Assembly: GCF_036099295.1 (NCBI RefSeq)
Contig: NZ_CP107976.1
Span: forward strand, 6,386,001 to 6,450,000
Source of the DNA: Streptomyces sp. NBC_00358
Lineage (GTDB): Bacteria > Actinomycetota > Actinomycetes > Streptomycetales > Streptomycetaceae
Direction: 5' to 3'
Length of the DNA stretch: 64,000 bases
The position numbers were made by a program, and so were the translations under genes. Shown one piece after another: positions 33,158 to 41,287 of this stretch (position 1 is its first letter; every line of letters starts with the position of its first letter). The notes beneath the pieces were generated by a model. It searched no databases. It saw nothing but the letters and a program-made list of their open reading frames with translations, and had not been told where the DNA came from.

Positions 33158-34189
33158 CTAGGGGAGGGTAACGACCGTCGCGGCGTACACGAGACCCGCC
33201 CCGAAGCCGATGACGAGCGCGGTGTCGCCGCTCTTCGCCGCACCGGTCGCCAGGAGCCGCTCCATCGCGAGCGGAATCGAGGCGGCCGAGGTGTTGCCGG
33301 TGGTACGCACATCACGCGCGACCGTGACGTGTCCCGGCAGTTTCAGCGTCTTCACCATCGAGTCGATGATCCGCTCGTTGGCCTGGTGGGGAATGAAGAC
33401 ATCCAGGTCGTCCGAGGTGATCCCGGCCGCGTCCAGCGCCTGCTGGGCGACCTTCGCCATCTCGAACACGGCCCAGCGGAACACCGCCTGGCCCTCCTGC
33501 GTGATGGCAGGGAACTTGATCTCGCCCTTGGAGTCGAGCGGGAGCTCTGAGACGTCGCCGATCCTGAAGCGGTCCCACGGCACGGTCTGCTTGATCGTGC
33601 CGGCCTTGTCGCCCTCGCTGCCCCAGACGGTGGGGCCGATGTGCGGCTCCTCGGAGGGACCCACGACGATCGCGCCCGCGCCGTCGCCGAACAGGAACGC
33701 CGTCGCGCGGTCCTCCAGGTCGGTGAGGTCGGACAGCCGCTCCACGCCGATGACGAGGACGTACTCCGCCGAACCCTCGACGATCATGCCCTTGGCGAGG
33801 GTCAGGCCGTAGCCGAAGCCCGCGCAGCCGGCCGAGATGTCGAAGGCCGCGGCCTTGTTCGTGCCGAGCTTGTCGGCGATCTCGGTGGCGATGGCCGGGG
33901 TCTGGCTGAAGTGCGACACGGTGGCGACCACCACGGCGCCGATCTGGTCGGCGTTGATCCCGGCGTCGGCGATGGCCTTGCCGGACGCCTCGATCGACAT
34001 CGCGGCGACGGTCTCCTCGTCGGACGCCCAGTGCCGGGTCTCGATGCCGGAGCGCGAGCGGATCCATTCGTCGGACGAGTCGATCGTCTCCAGGATCACC
34101 TCGTTGGGCACCACCCGGACGGGACGGTAACCGCCGACGCCGAGGATGCGCGCGAACGGAGCGCCCTTGGGTGCCTTGATCTTCGACAT
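33158..34189 (-). CDS. fabH: 3-oxoacyl-ACP synthase III
   Basis: Initiates fatty acid synthesis by condensing an acyl-CoA starter (branched starters in Streptomyces) with malonyl-ACP. It is 343 aa. The triad is Cys122 in DISAGCAGFGYG, His268 in FIPHQANERI and Asn299 in TTGNTSAAS. ATG 34189 is preceded by AAAGGAG about 9 nt upstream and lies 15 bp past the fabD stop, which excludes the much longer open frame that would overlap fabD. Confidence 0.96.
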   Translation of the reverse strand: MSKIKAPKGAPFARILGVGGYRPVRVVPNEVILETIDSSDEWIRSRSGIETRHWASDEETVAAMSIEASGKAIADAGINADQIGAVVVATVSHFSQTPAIATEIADKLGTNKAAAFDISAGCAGFGYGLTLAKGMIVEGSAEYVLVIGVERLSDLTDLEDRATAFLFGDGAGAIVVGPSEEPHIGPTVWGSEGDKAGTIKQTVPWDRFRIGDVSELPLDSKGEIKFPAITQEGQAVFRWAVFEMAKVAQQALDAAGITSDDLDVFIPHQANERIIDSMVKTLKLPGHVTVARDVRTTGNTSAASIPLAMERLLATGAAKSGDTALVIGFGAGLVYAATVVTLP

Positions 34190-34203
34190 GCTCTCGGGCT
34201 CCT

Positions 34204-35127
34204 TTAGGCCGCGCTGTGCTCGGCGATGAGCTCGCGAGCCGCGTCGAGGTCGTCGGGTGTCTTCAGGGCCAGCGTCTTGACGCCGGGGAGCGCGCGCTTG
34301 GCCAGACCGGTCAGCGTGCCGCCGGGGCACACCTCGATCAGCGCGGTCGCGCCGAGTTCCTTGAAGGTCTCCATGCACAGGTCCCAGCGGACCGGGTTGG
34401 CGACCTGGCCGACCAGGCGCGAGACGACCTCGGTACCGGAGGTGACGGCCTGGCCGTCCCGGTTCGACACGTAGACGGTGCGCGGGTCGGCCGGGCTCAG
34501 TTCCTCGGCGGCCTTCGCCAGCGCCTCGACCGCGGGGGCCATGTGGTGGGTGTGGAACGCGCCCGCCACCGTCAGGGCCACCACGCGCCGTACGCCCTCG
34601 GGCTTGTCCGCCTCCAGGGCGGCGAGCTGCTCCAGGGTGCCGGCGGCCACGATCTGGCCCGCGCCGTTCACGTTCGCCGGAGTCAGCCCCAGCTTCTCCA
34701 GGTGCGCGACCGTCGTGTCGGGGTCTCCGCCGAGCAGCGCCGACATACCGGTCCGCGTGATGGCGGCGGCGTCGGCCATCGCGAGCCCGCGCTTGCGTAC
34801 GAGGGTCAGCGCGGCGGTGTCGTCGAGCACTCCCGCGAACGTGGCCGCGGTGATCTCGCCGACGCTGTGGCCGGCGACGGCACCGGGGTTCACGTCGCCG
34901 AGGGCGGCGGCGGACAGCAGGCCGGCGGCGACCAGGAGCGGCTGTGCGACGGCCGTGTCACGGATCGCGTCCGCGTCGGCCTGCGTGCCGTAGTGGGCAA
35001 GGTCGAGCCCGATGGCGTCCGACCACGCGGCGAGGCGTTCGGCGGCGCCGGGGAGGTCGAGCCAAGGAGTCAGGAAGCCGGGCGTCTGAGCGCCCTGGCC
35101 GGGAGCGACGAGTACGAGCACTCTCAC
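34204..35127 (-). CDS. fabD: Malonyl-CoA:ACP transacylase
   Basis: Loads malonate onto ACP. It is 307 aa. The catalytic Ser88 is in the GHSVGE motif, with His192 in AGAFHTHHM. Oxyanion-region APGQGAQ is at the N-terminus and the substrate loop is QPLL at 62-65. GTG 35127 is taken as start; a GTG two codons later is possible, and the GAGAGAG upstream is only a weak ribosome site. It is the first gene of the fab operon; an inverted repeat about 63 bp upstream is a candidate regulator site. Confidence 0.95.
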   Translation of the reverse strand: MRVLVLVAPGQGAQTPGFLTPWLDLPGAAERLAAWSDAIGLDLAHYGTQADADAIRDTAVAQPLLVAAGLLSAAALGDVNPGAVAGHSVGEITAATFAGVLDDTAALTLVRKRGLAMADAAAITRTGMSALLGGDPDTTVAHLEKLGLTPANVNGAGQIVAAGTLEQLAALEADKPEGVRRVVALTVAGAFHTHHMAPAVEALAKAAEELSPADPRTVYVSNRDGQAVTSGTEVVSRLVGQVANPVRWDLCMETFKELGATALIEVCPGGTLTGLAKRALPGVKTLALKTPDDLDAARELIAEHSAA

Positions 35128-35189
35128 ACTCTCTCTTGTGGACGGCCACGGCCGCCCGTGGGGACAGGGACGAAGAACACGAGAGGGAA

Positions 35190-35206
35190 TTGTAGGTCCC
35201 CGACAA
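35190..35206. promoter_or_regulatory. Candidate FasR operator at the fabD promoter
   Basis: A 17-bp interrupted palindrome with pattern TTGT-N-GG-NNN-CC-N-ACAA, centred about 71 bp upstream of the fabD start and 4 bp past the fasR stop. Its position fits activator binding near the -35 region. Assignment to FasR is inference. Confidence 0.5.
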
Positions 35207-35210
35207 AAGG

Positions 35211-36416
35211 CTAGGTCTGGGGATCTCCATCGGCCAGACGCCCCAGGATCAGCGCGATCCGCAGCGTGAACGCGGATCGTACATCCGAGGGTGACCAGCC
35301 GGTGACGTCAGTCACACGTCGGAGCCGGTAGCGCACGGTGTTGGGGTGGACGAAGAGCATCCGGGCGGCGCCTTCGAGACTGCTGGCCTGCTCCAGATAG
35401 ACGCTGAGCGTCTCCAGCAGCGCGGAGCCTGCCTCCTCCAGCGGTCTGTAGATCTCCTCCACCAACTGCTCGCGGGCGGACGGGTCTCCGGCGATCGCGC
35501 GTTCGGGCAGCAGATCGTCCGCCAGTACCGGGCGCGGGGCGTCCTGCCAGGCAAAACACGCCTTCAGACCGGCCGCCGCGGCCTGCGCGGACCGGGTCGC
35601 GGCGAGCAGGTCGGGCACGATCGGCCCGGCGACGACGGAGCCGGCGGCGTACGGACCGATGAGTGACTTGGCGACCGCGAGCGGGTTGTCGCTGCCGCCC
35701 GCGATGACGACCAGCCGGTCCCCGAGCACTCCCGTCAGCACCTGAAGCTTGGCGTGCCGGGCGGCCCGCCGGATCGCCTCGACCGTCAGCTCGCTGTCAC
35801 CGTCGGGTGCCGTGCCCAGCACCACGCAGACATGGTCGGGCGAGTTCCAGCCGAGCGCGGCGGCCCGGGAGACGGCGCCCTCGTCGGCCTCGCCGGAGAG
35901 CACGGCGTTCACGACGAGCGATTCCAGCCGGGCGTCCCAGGCGCCGCGTGCCTCCGCGGCCTGCGCGTACACCTGGGCGGTGGCGAAGGCGATCTCGCGG
36001 GCGTACACCAGGAGCGCCTCGCGCAGCACGCCCTCGTCGCCCGGGGCGGCGACCTCGTCGATCGCGCTCTCCATGACCTCGATCGTGGTCCGCACCATCT
36101 CCACCGTCTGGCGCAGGGTGATGGCCCTGGTCAGCTCGCGCGGCGCGGTCCCGAAGACGTCGGTGGAGATGGCCTGCGGCGCGTCCGGGTGCCGGAACCA
36201 CTCGGTGAAGGCGGCGATACCGGCCTGGGCGACCAGCCCGATCCAGGAGCGGTTCTCCGGGGGCATGGCCCGGTACCACGGCAGCGTCTCGTCCATCCGC
36301 GTGATGGCCTGGGCGGCGAGACTGCCGGCCGACTTCTCCAGCCGCTTGAGGGTCGCGGTGTGCATCTGGACGTCATGCGCTGGGCGCTCGGTCTTGCTGG
36401 CTTCGGGTTCGGGCAC
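35211..36416 (-). CDS. fasR: FasR, PucR/CdaR-type activator of fatty acid synthesis
   Basis: 401 aa regulator immediately upstream of fabD, the position and architecture of FasR described in S. coelicolor as an activator of fabDHPF. Residues 1-160 are an all-helical sensor region. The middle part is GGDEF-like in fold without catalytic motifs (VCVVLGTAPDGDSEL, RLVVIAGG). The C-terminal PucR helix-turn-helix is clear: LEGAARMLFVHPNTVRYRLRR, followed by WSPSDVRSAFTLRIALILGRL. The start is GTG 36416; the ribosome site is weak (AAGG about 14 nt upstream). Reads toward fabD with an 83-bp gap. Confidence 0.88.
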   Translation of the reverse strand: MPEPEASKTERPAHDVQMHTATLKRLEKSAGSLAAQAITRMDETLPWYRAMPPENRSWIGLVAQAGIAAFTEWFRHPDAPQAISTDVFGTAPRELTRAITLRQTVEMVRTTIEVMESAIDEVAAPGDEGVLREALLVYAREIAFATAQVYAQAAEARGAWDARLESLVVNAVLSGEADEGAVSRAAALGWNSPDHVCVVLGTAPDGDSELTVEAIRRAARHAKLQVLTGVLGDRLVVIAGGSDNPLAVAKSLIGPYAAGSVVAGPIVPDLLAATRSAQAAAAGLKACFAWQDAPRPVLADDLLPERAIAGDPSAREQLVEEIYRPLEEAGSALLETLSVYLEQASSLEGAARMLFVHPNTVRYRLRRVTDVTGWSPSDVRSAFTLRIALILGRLADGDPQT

Positions 36417-36510
36417 GGGACAAGACTGCCTTATCCGGACGGAGCTGTGCGGCGGCGGGTCGCAAGTAAGCGCGGGGCGGTCGCCGGGCCGGGGCTACGG
36501 TGGGGGAGTG

Positions 36511-37167
36511 ATGGACGTCCGCCGCGCCGACGAGCGCTACCGCGGAGGGGACCCGGCGGCCGGGATCTCCTCGCTCCACGCCTTTTCCTTCGGCCCGCAC
36601 TACGACCCCGACAACCTCCGCTTCGGCGCGGTGATCGCCTGCAACGAGGAGTGGCTCGCCCCCGGCGCCGGCTTCGACGAGCACCCGCACAGCCACACCG
36701 AGATCGTCACCTGGGTGGTGGAAGGGGAGCTGACCCATCGTGACTCGGCGGGCCACGAGACGGTGCTGCGTCACGGCGACGTCCAGCGGCTGAGTTCCGC
36801 GGGCGGCGTCCGCCATGTCGAGCGCAACGACGGCGAGCTGCCGCTGGTCTTCGTGCAGATGTGGCTGGCTCCGCTGGAACCGGGCGGCGACCCCGCCTAC
36901 GAGACCGTCCGGGGCATCGCGGACTCCACCCCGTACGCCGTCCCCGAGGCGGGCGCCATGCTCCATGTGCGCCGGCTGACGGCGGGCGAGCGCACGGCCG
37001 TCCCCGACGCGCCCTTCGTCTACGTCCATGTCGTGCGCGGTGAGGTCCGGCTGGACGGCGTGGAGCTGGGGGAGGGTGACGCGGCCCGCGTCACGGACGC
37101 CAAGGACATGGAACTGGTCGCGGGTGTCCCCGCCGAGCTGCTGCTGTGGGAGATGGCGGTCGGCTGA
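36511..37167 (+). CDS. Pirin-family cupin protein
   Basis: 218 aa bicupin. The first cupin has the metal-binding pattern DEHPHSHTEIVTWVVEGELTHRDS (three His and a Glu) and the pirin block HGDVQRLSSAGGVRHVERND. The second cupin is degenerate. Pirins are iron proteins; some members have quercetin dioxygenase activity, and in bacteria others modulate central metabolism. The start is taken as ATG 36511; GGGGGAG is only 3 nt upstream, so GTG 36508 or a later start cannot be excluded. Divergent from fasR; tail-to-tail with the following TetR gene, 28 bp apart. Confidence 0.92.
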   Translation: MDVRRADERYRGGDPAAGISSLHAFSFGPHYDPDNLRFGAVIACNEEWLAPGAGFDEHPHSHTEIVTWVVEGELTHRDSAGHETVLRHGDVQRLSSAGGVRHVERNDGELPLVFVQMWLAPLEPGGDPAYETVRGIADSTPYAVPEAGAMLHVRRLTAGERTAVPDAPFVYVHVVRGEVRLDGVELGEGDAARVTDAKDMELVAGVPAELLLWEMAVG

Positions 37168-37195
37168 CACCGGGGCCGGCGCCCGTACGGCCGCC

Positions 37196-37789
37196 CTACG
37201 CCGTCGCGTCGAGCTCGCGGATCAGCCGGTCTCCCTCGCGGGTCATGATCTCCGGGTCGCGCAGGGCGTTGGAGAGCAGGGACATGCCCTGGTAGGCGCC
37301 GACGAGCGTGAGCGCGCGGCCCGCCGGGTCGGTGGCGCCGATCTCCCCGTACTGCCGTTCGACCCAGTCCAGCAGTCGACGGACGACCTGTCCCGCCAGG
37401 AGGTCGAGTCCGCCCTCCTCCCGCTTGTCGAGCTCGGCGGCGAGGGTGCCGGTGGGGCATCCGTAACGCGCCGCGGTGTCCCGCGCGGAGACCCACGCCG
37501 TGATGAGCCCCTTGAGGCGGGACCGCGGATCGGGGAGCCGGTCGAGCTCGTCGGTGAGCTCCCGGAGACGGTCGGCGTGCTCGGTGAGCGCGGCCTCGAC
37601 CAGCTCGTCCTTGGTCTTGAAGTAGTAGTACACGTTGCCCGCCGGGACCTCGGCGGCGCGGGCGATGTCGGCGATCGTCGTGCGCTCCACGCCCTGCTCG
37701 TGCAGCACCCGGGCCGCCGCCGCCGTCAGCTTCCGCCGCTTGCCGGCCGCCTTGGCCCGCGGCCCCCGCGGCATCTCTGAGTCAGTCAC
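37196..37789 (-). CDS. TetR-family regulator, divergent from an NmrA-like gene
   Basis: 197 aa. The helix-turn-helix is RTTIADIARAAEVPAGNVYYYFKTKDEL (about 36-63), with AGNVYYYF being the YxYF-type recognition end of AcrR/TetR proteins. The start is uncertain: GTG 37789 sits inside a perfect palindrome, while ATG 37774 (MPRGPR) lies downstream of it and would leave the palindrome in the leader. I list the longer form. The two 8-4-8 palindromes flanking the promoter region point to autorepression and control of the NmrA-like gene. Confidence 0.9.
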   Translation of the reverse strand: MTDSEMPRGPRAKAAGKRRKLTAAAARVLHEQGVERTTIADIARAAEVPAGNVYYYFKTKDELVEAALTEHADRLRELTDELDRLPDPRSRLKGLITAWVSARDTAARYGCPTGTLAAELDKREEGGLDLLAGQVVRRLLDWVERQYGEIGATDPAGRALTLVGAYQGMSLLSNALRDPEIMTREGDRLIRELDATA

Positions 37790-37799
37790 CCGACTGACT
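37780..37799. promoter_or_regulatory. TetR operator, copy 1
   Basis: Perfect 8-4-8 palindrome AGTCAGTC-N4-GACTGACT overlapping the TetR gene start region. Confidence 0.75.
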
Positions 37800-37840
37800 A
37801 TAGACAGCCCGCCTCCGCCTTGCTAGCGTCCCGTCCATCG

Positions 37841-37860
37841 AGTTAGTCAGTCGACTAACT
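37841..37860. promoter_or_regulatory. TetR operator, copy 2
   Basis: Perfect 8-4-8 palindrome AGTTAGTC-N4-GACTAACT, 27 bp before the NmrA-like start. It differs from copy 1 at one position per arm, so both are likely bound by the same dimer. Confidence 0.75.
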
Positions 37861-37886
37861 AATCAGCTTGTGCCGAGGAGATCGAC

Positions 37887-38708
37887 ATGTACGTGGTGAC
37901 GGGTGCGACCGGGAACGTCGGAGGCGCGCTGGTGCGGACGCTCGCCGGGGCCGGACTGCCGGTGACGGCCGTGGCCCGGAGGATCGCCGGGGCCGATGTG
38001 CCCGAGGGGGTCCGCGCGGTCGCCGCCGACCTGGCCGAACCGGCCGGGCTCGGACCGGCGTTCGAGGGCGCCGCGGCGCTGTTCCTGCTGGTGGCGGGGG
38101 AGGACCCGTACGGCGTCCTGGGCGCGGCGAAGACCGCCGGAATCCGCCGCGTGGTGCTGCTGTCCTCGCAGGGCGCGGGGACGCGCCCGCAGGCCTACGC
38201 GCACCCGGCCCGCTTCGAGAAGGCCCTGTGGGAGTCCGGCCTCGACGGGACGGTCCTGCGGTCGGGCGGGATGGACACCAACGCCCTCGCGTGGGCCGGG
38301 TCGATCCGCGCCCGGCGGGAGGCCGCGGCGCCGTTCGGCGACATCGGCCTGCCCTTCGTCGACCCCGAGGACGTCGCGGCCGTCGCGGCGGCCGCCCTGC
38401 GCGAGGGCGCCCACGCCGGGGCCACCTACACCCTGACCGGCCCCGCGCCGACCACCCCACGCGAACGGGCCGCCGCGATCGGCGCCGCCCTGGGCGAGCC
38501 GGTGCGCTTCACCGAGCAGACCCGGGAGGAGGCGTACGCCGTGATGGCGGCCTTCATGCCGCCGCCCGTGGTCGAGGGCACCCTGGCCGTCCTGGGTGAA
38601 CCGACCGAGGAGGAGCGGCGGGTCGGCCCCGACGTGGAGCGCGTCCTCGGCCGCGCCCCGGGCACCTTCGCGGCCTGGGCGCGGCGCAACGCGGCGGCGT
38701 TCCGCTGA
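37887..38708 (+). CDS. NmrA-like NAD(P)-binding protein (atypical SDR)
   Basis: 273 aa Rossmann-fold protein. The dinucleotide motif VTGATGNVGGALVRTL is at the very N-terminus, and RRVVLLSSQGAG supplies the strand-4/5 region. The classical SDR Tyr-x-x-x-Lys is replaced by HPARFEKALWESGL, as in NmrA/quinone-reductase-type atypical SDRs. Members sense redox state or reduce quinones. ATG 37887 has GAGGAG 7 nt upstream. It is divergent from its putative TetR repressor, with the operators between. Confidence 0.92.
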   Translation: MYVVTGATGNVGGALVRTLAGAGLPVTAVARRIAGADVPEGVRAVAADLAEPAGLGPAFEGAAALFLLVAGEDPYGVLGAAKTAGIRRVVLLSSQGAGTRPQAYAHPARFEKALWESGLDGTVLRSGGMDTNALAWAGSIRARREAAAPFGDIGLPFVDPEDVAAVAAAALREGAHAGATYTLTGPAPTTPRERAAAIGAALGEPVRFTEQTREEAYAVMAAFMPPPVVEGTLAVLGEPTEEERRVGPDVERVLGRAPGTFAAWARRNAAAFR

Positions 38709-38719
38709 CGGCCCCGGGA

Positions 38720-38741
38720 CCCGTCGCCGCACGGCGACGGG
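38720..38741. terminator. Terminator hairpin after the NmrA-like gene
   Basis: A perfect 9-bp stem CCCGTCGCC/GGCGACGGG with a 4-nt loop, 12 bp beyond the stop codon, between convergent genes. Confidence 0.7.
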
Positions 38742-38750
38742 AGGTTCCGC

Positions 38751-38800
38751 GGCAGGAGGGCCCGCGGCAGGATGTCCGCGTCAGGCTGTCCGTGTCAGGA
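38751..38800. repeat. 14-15-bp tandem repeat running out of the serine hydrolase 3' end
   Basis: Units beginning GGCAGGA or GTCAGG start at 38751, 38766, 38780 and 38794. The last unit contains the stop codon of the serine hydrolase gene (38795-38797), and the rest lie downstream of it. Most units continue with a TGTCCG-like second half. Confidence 0.65.
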
Positions 38801-39616
38801 GGCGAGGTCGGCCAGCACCGCGTCCGTGAACGGGGTCCACGCCTCGACGGCCCAGGGCCCGAAGGTCCGGTCGGTCAGCGCGACGCAGGCGGCGCCCACG
38901 GCCGGGTCCACCCACAGGAACGTACCGGCCTGACCGAAGTGGCCGAAGGTCCGCGGCGAGGACGAACTGCCCGTCCAGTGGGGCGACTTGGAGTCCCGGA
39001 TCTCGAAGCCGAGGCCCCAGTCGTTCGGGCTCTGATGGCCGTAGCCCGGCAGGACCCCCTTGGTCCCGGGGTACTGGACCGTCATCGCCTCCGCGACCGT
39101 GCGCGGGTCCAGCAGCCGGGGCGCCTGGAGCTCGGCGGCGAACCGGACGAGGTCGTCCACCGTCGAGACACCGTCCTTCGCGGGCGAACCGTCCAGCGTC
39201 GTCGCGGTCATGCCGAGCGGTTCGAGGACCGCCTGGCGCAGATACTCCGCGAAGGGCATGTCCGCCGCCTTGGCGATGTGGTCCCCGAGCACCTCGAACC
39301 CGGCGTTGGAGTACAGCCGCCGCTCGCCGGGCGCGAAGGTCGCCCGGTGCTCGTCGAAGGCCAGACCGGAGGTGTGCGCGAGCAGATGGCGGACCGTCGA
39401 ACCGGTGGGCCCGGCCGGTTCGTCGAGCTCGATCGCCCCCTCCTCGTACGCGACGAGCGCGGCGTACGCGGCGAGCGGCTTGGTGACGGAGGCCAGCGCG
39501 AAACGGTGCCCGCCGGGACCGTGGGAGCCGGCCACCGTACCGTCCGCGCGGACGACCGCGGCGGCGGCGGTGGGAACGGGCCAGTTCGAGATCAGCGCCA
39601 GGCTCTGCAAGGACAT
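38795..39616 (-). CDS. Serine beta-lactamase-like hydrolase
   Basis: 273 aa, penicillin-binding-protein/class C beta-lactamase fold, probably an esterase or D-peptidase; cytosolic or leaderless, as no signal peptide is seen. The SxxK motif is ASVTKPLAAY (Ser and Lys), the YxN motif is RLYSNAGFEVLGD, and the third motif is HFGQAG in place of KTG. It is shorter than most family members. ATG 39616 (MSLQSL) is chosen because the upstream part of the open frame is low-complexity. The ribosome site is weak. It is tail-to-tail with the NmrA-like gene. Confidence 0.9.
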   Translation of the reverse strand: MSLQSLALISNWPVPTAAAAVVRADGTVAGSHGPGGHRFALASVTKPLAAYAALVAYEEGAIELDEPAGPTGSTVRHLLAHTSGLAFDEHRATFAPGERRLYSNAGFEVLGDHIAKAADMPFAEYLRQAVLEPLGMTATTLDGSPAKDGVSTVDDLVRFAAELQAPRLLDPRTVAEAMTVQYPGTKGVLPGYGHQSPNDWGLGFEIRDSKSPHWTGSSSSPRTFGHFGQAGTFLWVDPAVGAACVALTDRTFGPWAVEAWTPFTDAVLADLAS

Positions 39617-39768
39617 GCCCACGAGCCTAAGCGGCTCTCGCGTCCGGCCGCACCGAGGGTCCGGCGAGGGTGAGGACCACGAGGACCGCGCCGGAGTCCT
39701 CGGGTGATCCGCCCGCGAGCCACCGCTTCCCGGCCACGTCCTGGCATTTTCGGCGGATTCGGCTTGCT

Positions 39769-39782
39769 TGGAGTGCACTCCA
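39769..39782 (+). promoter_or_regulatory. MerR-type operator/promoter
   Basis: A perfect 14-bp palindrome, TGGAGTGCACTCCA, ending 18 bp before the merR start. It lies between a TTGCTT -35-like element (39764) and an AT-rich TTTTA -10-like element (39786). An operator in an elongated spacer is the hallmark of MerR-activated promoters. Confidence 0.8.
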
Positions 39783-39800
39783 GGGTTTTAGCGTGGGGCC

Positions 39801-40280
39801 ATGACGGTGATGGAGACCACAGCCGAGGCCACCGGGACCGGCACCGGGACGGACATCTGTGCCGGTCCTCCCGAGCGGGAGCGGCGCCCGGACGGCCAGG
39901 ACAACTACACGATCAGCGAGGTCGTCGCCTTCACCGGCCTCAGCGCGCACACCCTGCGCTGGTACGAGCGCATCGGGCTGATGCCGCACATCGACCGCTC
40001 GCACACCGGCCAGCGCCGCTACAGCAACCGCGACCTGGACTGGCTCGGTCTCGTCGGCAAGCTCCGGCTCACCGGGATGTCGGTCGCCGACATGGTCCGC
40101 TACGCGGAGATGGTGCGCGCGGGCGACCACACCTACCTGGAGCGCTACGAACTCCTGGAGGCGACCCGGCGGGACGTCCAGGCCCGGATCGCGGAGCTCC
40201 AGGACACCCTCGCCGTGCTCGACCGGAAGATCAGTTTCTACGGCGACGCGGGCCGGGCCCTCGCCTCCGAGAGGGCCTGA
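39801..40280 (+). CDS. MerR-family transcriptional activator
   Basis: 159 aa. A Gly/Thr-rich N-terminal extension of about 33 residues precedes the DNA-binding domain YTISEVVAFTGLSAHTLRWYERIGLMPHIDR, then the wing GQRRYSNRDLDWL, then a long dimerisation helix (about 105-150). There is no Cys cluster for metal binding, so it belongs to the multidrug/aldehyde-sensing class rather than the metal sensors. The promoter palindrome is the classic MerR element, indicating autoregulation. Confidence 0.93.
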   Translation: MTVMETTAEATGTGTGTDICAGPPERERRPDGQDNYTISEVVAFTGLSAHTLRWYERIGLMPHIDRSHTGQRRYSNRDLDWLGLVGKLRLTGMSVADMVRYAEMVRAGDHTYLERYELLEATRRDVQARIAELQDTLAVLDRKISFYGDAGRALASERA

Positions 40281-40357
40281 CAGCATCCGACGCGATTCCC
40301 GGCCGGGCGGGGGCGGCACGCGCCACCGCCCGGCCGAGGCCTGGCCCGCCCCGCCCA

Positions 40358-41233
40358 CTAAAGCTGGGCGAGCAGCTCCGCCTTCTTGACCGAGAACTCC
40401 TCGTCCGTGACGAGACCCGCCTCGTGCAGCTCCCCGAGATGCCGGATCCGGTCGGCGATGTCGGCCGGATCCCGGTGCGGCACGGAGGAGGCGGCCACCG
40501 GCGCCGGGCTCGCGGAGCGCGTGGCGGCGAGCACGGCCGCCGCGAACGGCAGCGACTCGTGCACCGGCCCGTACCCGAGCCCGAAGACGACCGCCGCCGG
40601 GTCCTGGTCCGCCTGGGCGGGCTGGGCCGCGGCGGGCTCCCGCCGCAGCAGACGCAGATGGCCCTCGAACACCTCAGGGGAGCGCCATTCCACGCCGCAC
40701 AGGGCGGAGACCGGGAAGGTCTGGTCGCCGGCCTTCCACTTCGCCGAGGACGCGCCCGTCCAGAACCACCGGAAGGACACCGCCTTCCCGTCGAAGGAGG
40801 CCTTCCCGTCGTAGGCCTTGAAGTGCAGCGGACCCTCGGGCGGCCGCACGAGATAGCGCTCGGCGGGCTCGTCGTCCGTGGTGAGCTGTTCACGCAGCTC
40901 GTCCGCGTAGTACTCGGCGAGCGTCTCGCGCTCCGCGGGCAGCACCAGGCGATAGGGGTCGCACCCCTCCTTGAGCTGTCCCGCGGCCGCCTCCATCAGC
41001 GGATCGGCGCCCGGTCTCGGCACCGCACGCAGAACGACCGTGCCTCGCTTCCCGGGCGTCAGCGTCACCGCCGCGATCGCCTCCAGGGGGATACGGCGTT
41101 CGCCGAGCGCCTGGAAGAGCTTCGGCGTGCGGATCCCCCGTTCGAAGCGGATGAGCACGGAGTCGGACTCGAACTCCCAGGCGGCATGAAATCCGGCCAG
41201 TACGTCACCCATGCGGGCCATCGTATGCGGCAC
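40358..41233 (-). CDS. DUF4429 protein with C-terminal SHOCT domain
   Basis: 291 aa. Two tandem PH-like repeats (DUF4429) cover about 1-200: the pairs FRWFWTGASSAKWKAGDQTFPVSALCGVEW and the earlier GIRTPKLFQALGERRIPLEAIAAVTL are equivalent strands. The C-terminal SHOCT motif reads RIRHLGELHEAGLVTDEEFSVKKAELLAQL in two short pieces. SHOCT domains mediate oligomerisation; the function of DUF4429 is unknown. GTG 41233 is chosen because GGAGG lies 5 nt upstream; ATGs at 41221 and 41212 are alternatives. Confidence 0.88.
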   Translation of the reverse strand: MPHTMARMGDVLAGFHAAWEFESDSVLIRFERGIRTPKLFQALGERRIPLEAIAAVTLTPGKRGTVVLRAVPRPGADPLMEAAAGQLKEGCDPYRLVLPAERETLAEYYADELREQLTTDDEPAERYLVRPPEGPLHFKAYDGKASFDGKAVSFRWFWTGASSAKWKAGDQTFPVSALCGVEWRSPEVFEGHLRLLRREPAAAQPAQADQDPAAVVFGLGYGPVHESLPFAAAVLAATRSASPAPVAASSVPHRDPADIADRIRHLGELHEAGLVTDEEFSVKKAELLAQL

Positions 41234-41287
41234 GCAAGCCTCCGTCGCCTCTCTGGGCGGACCGCAGTTTTTCGTCCTCTACGCGCG

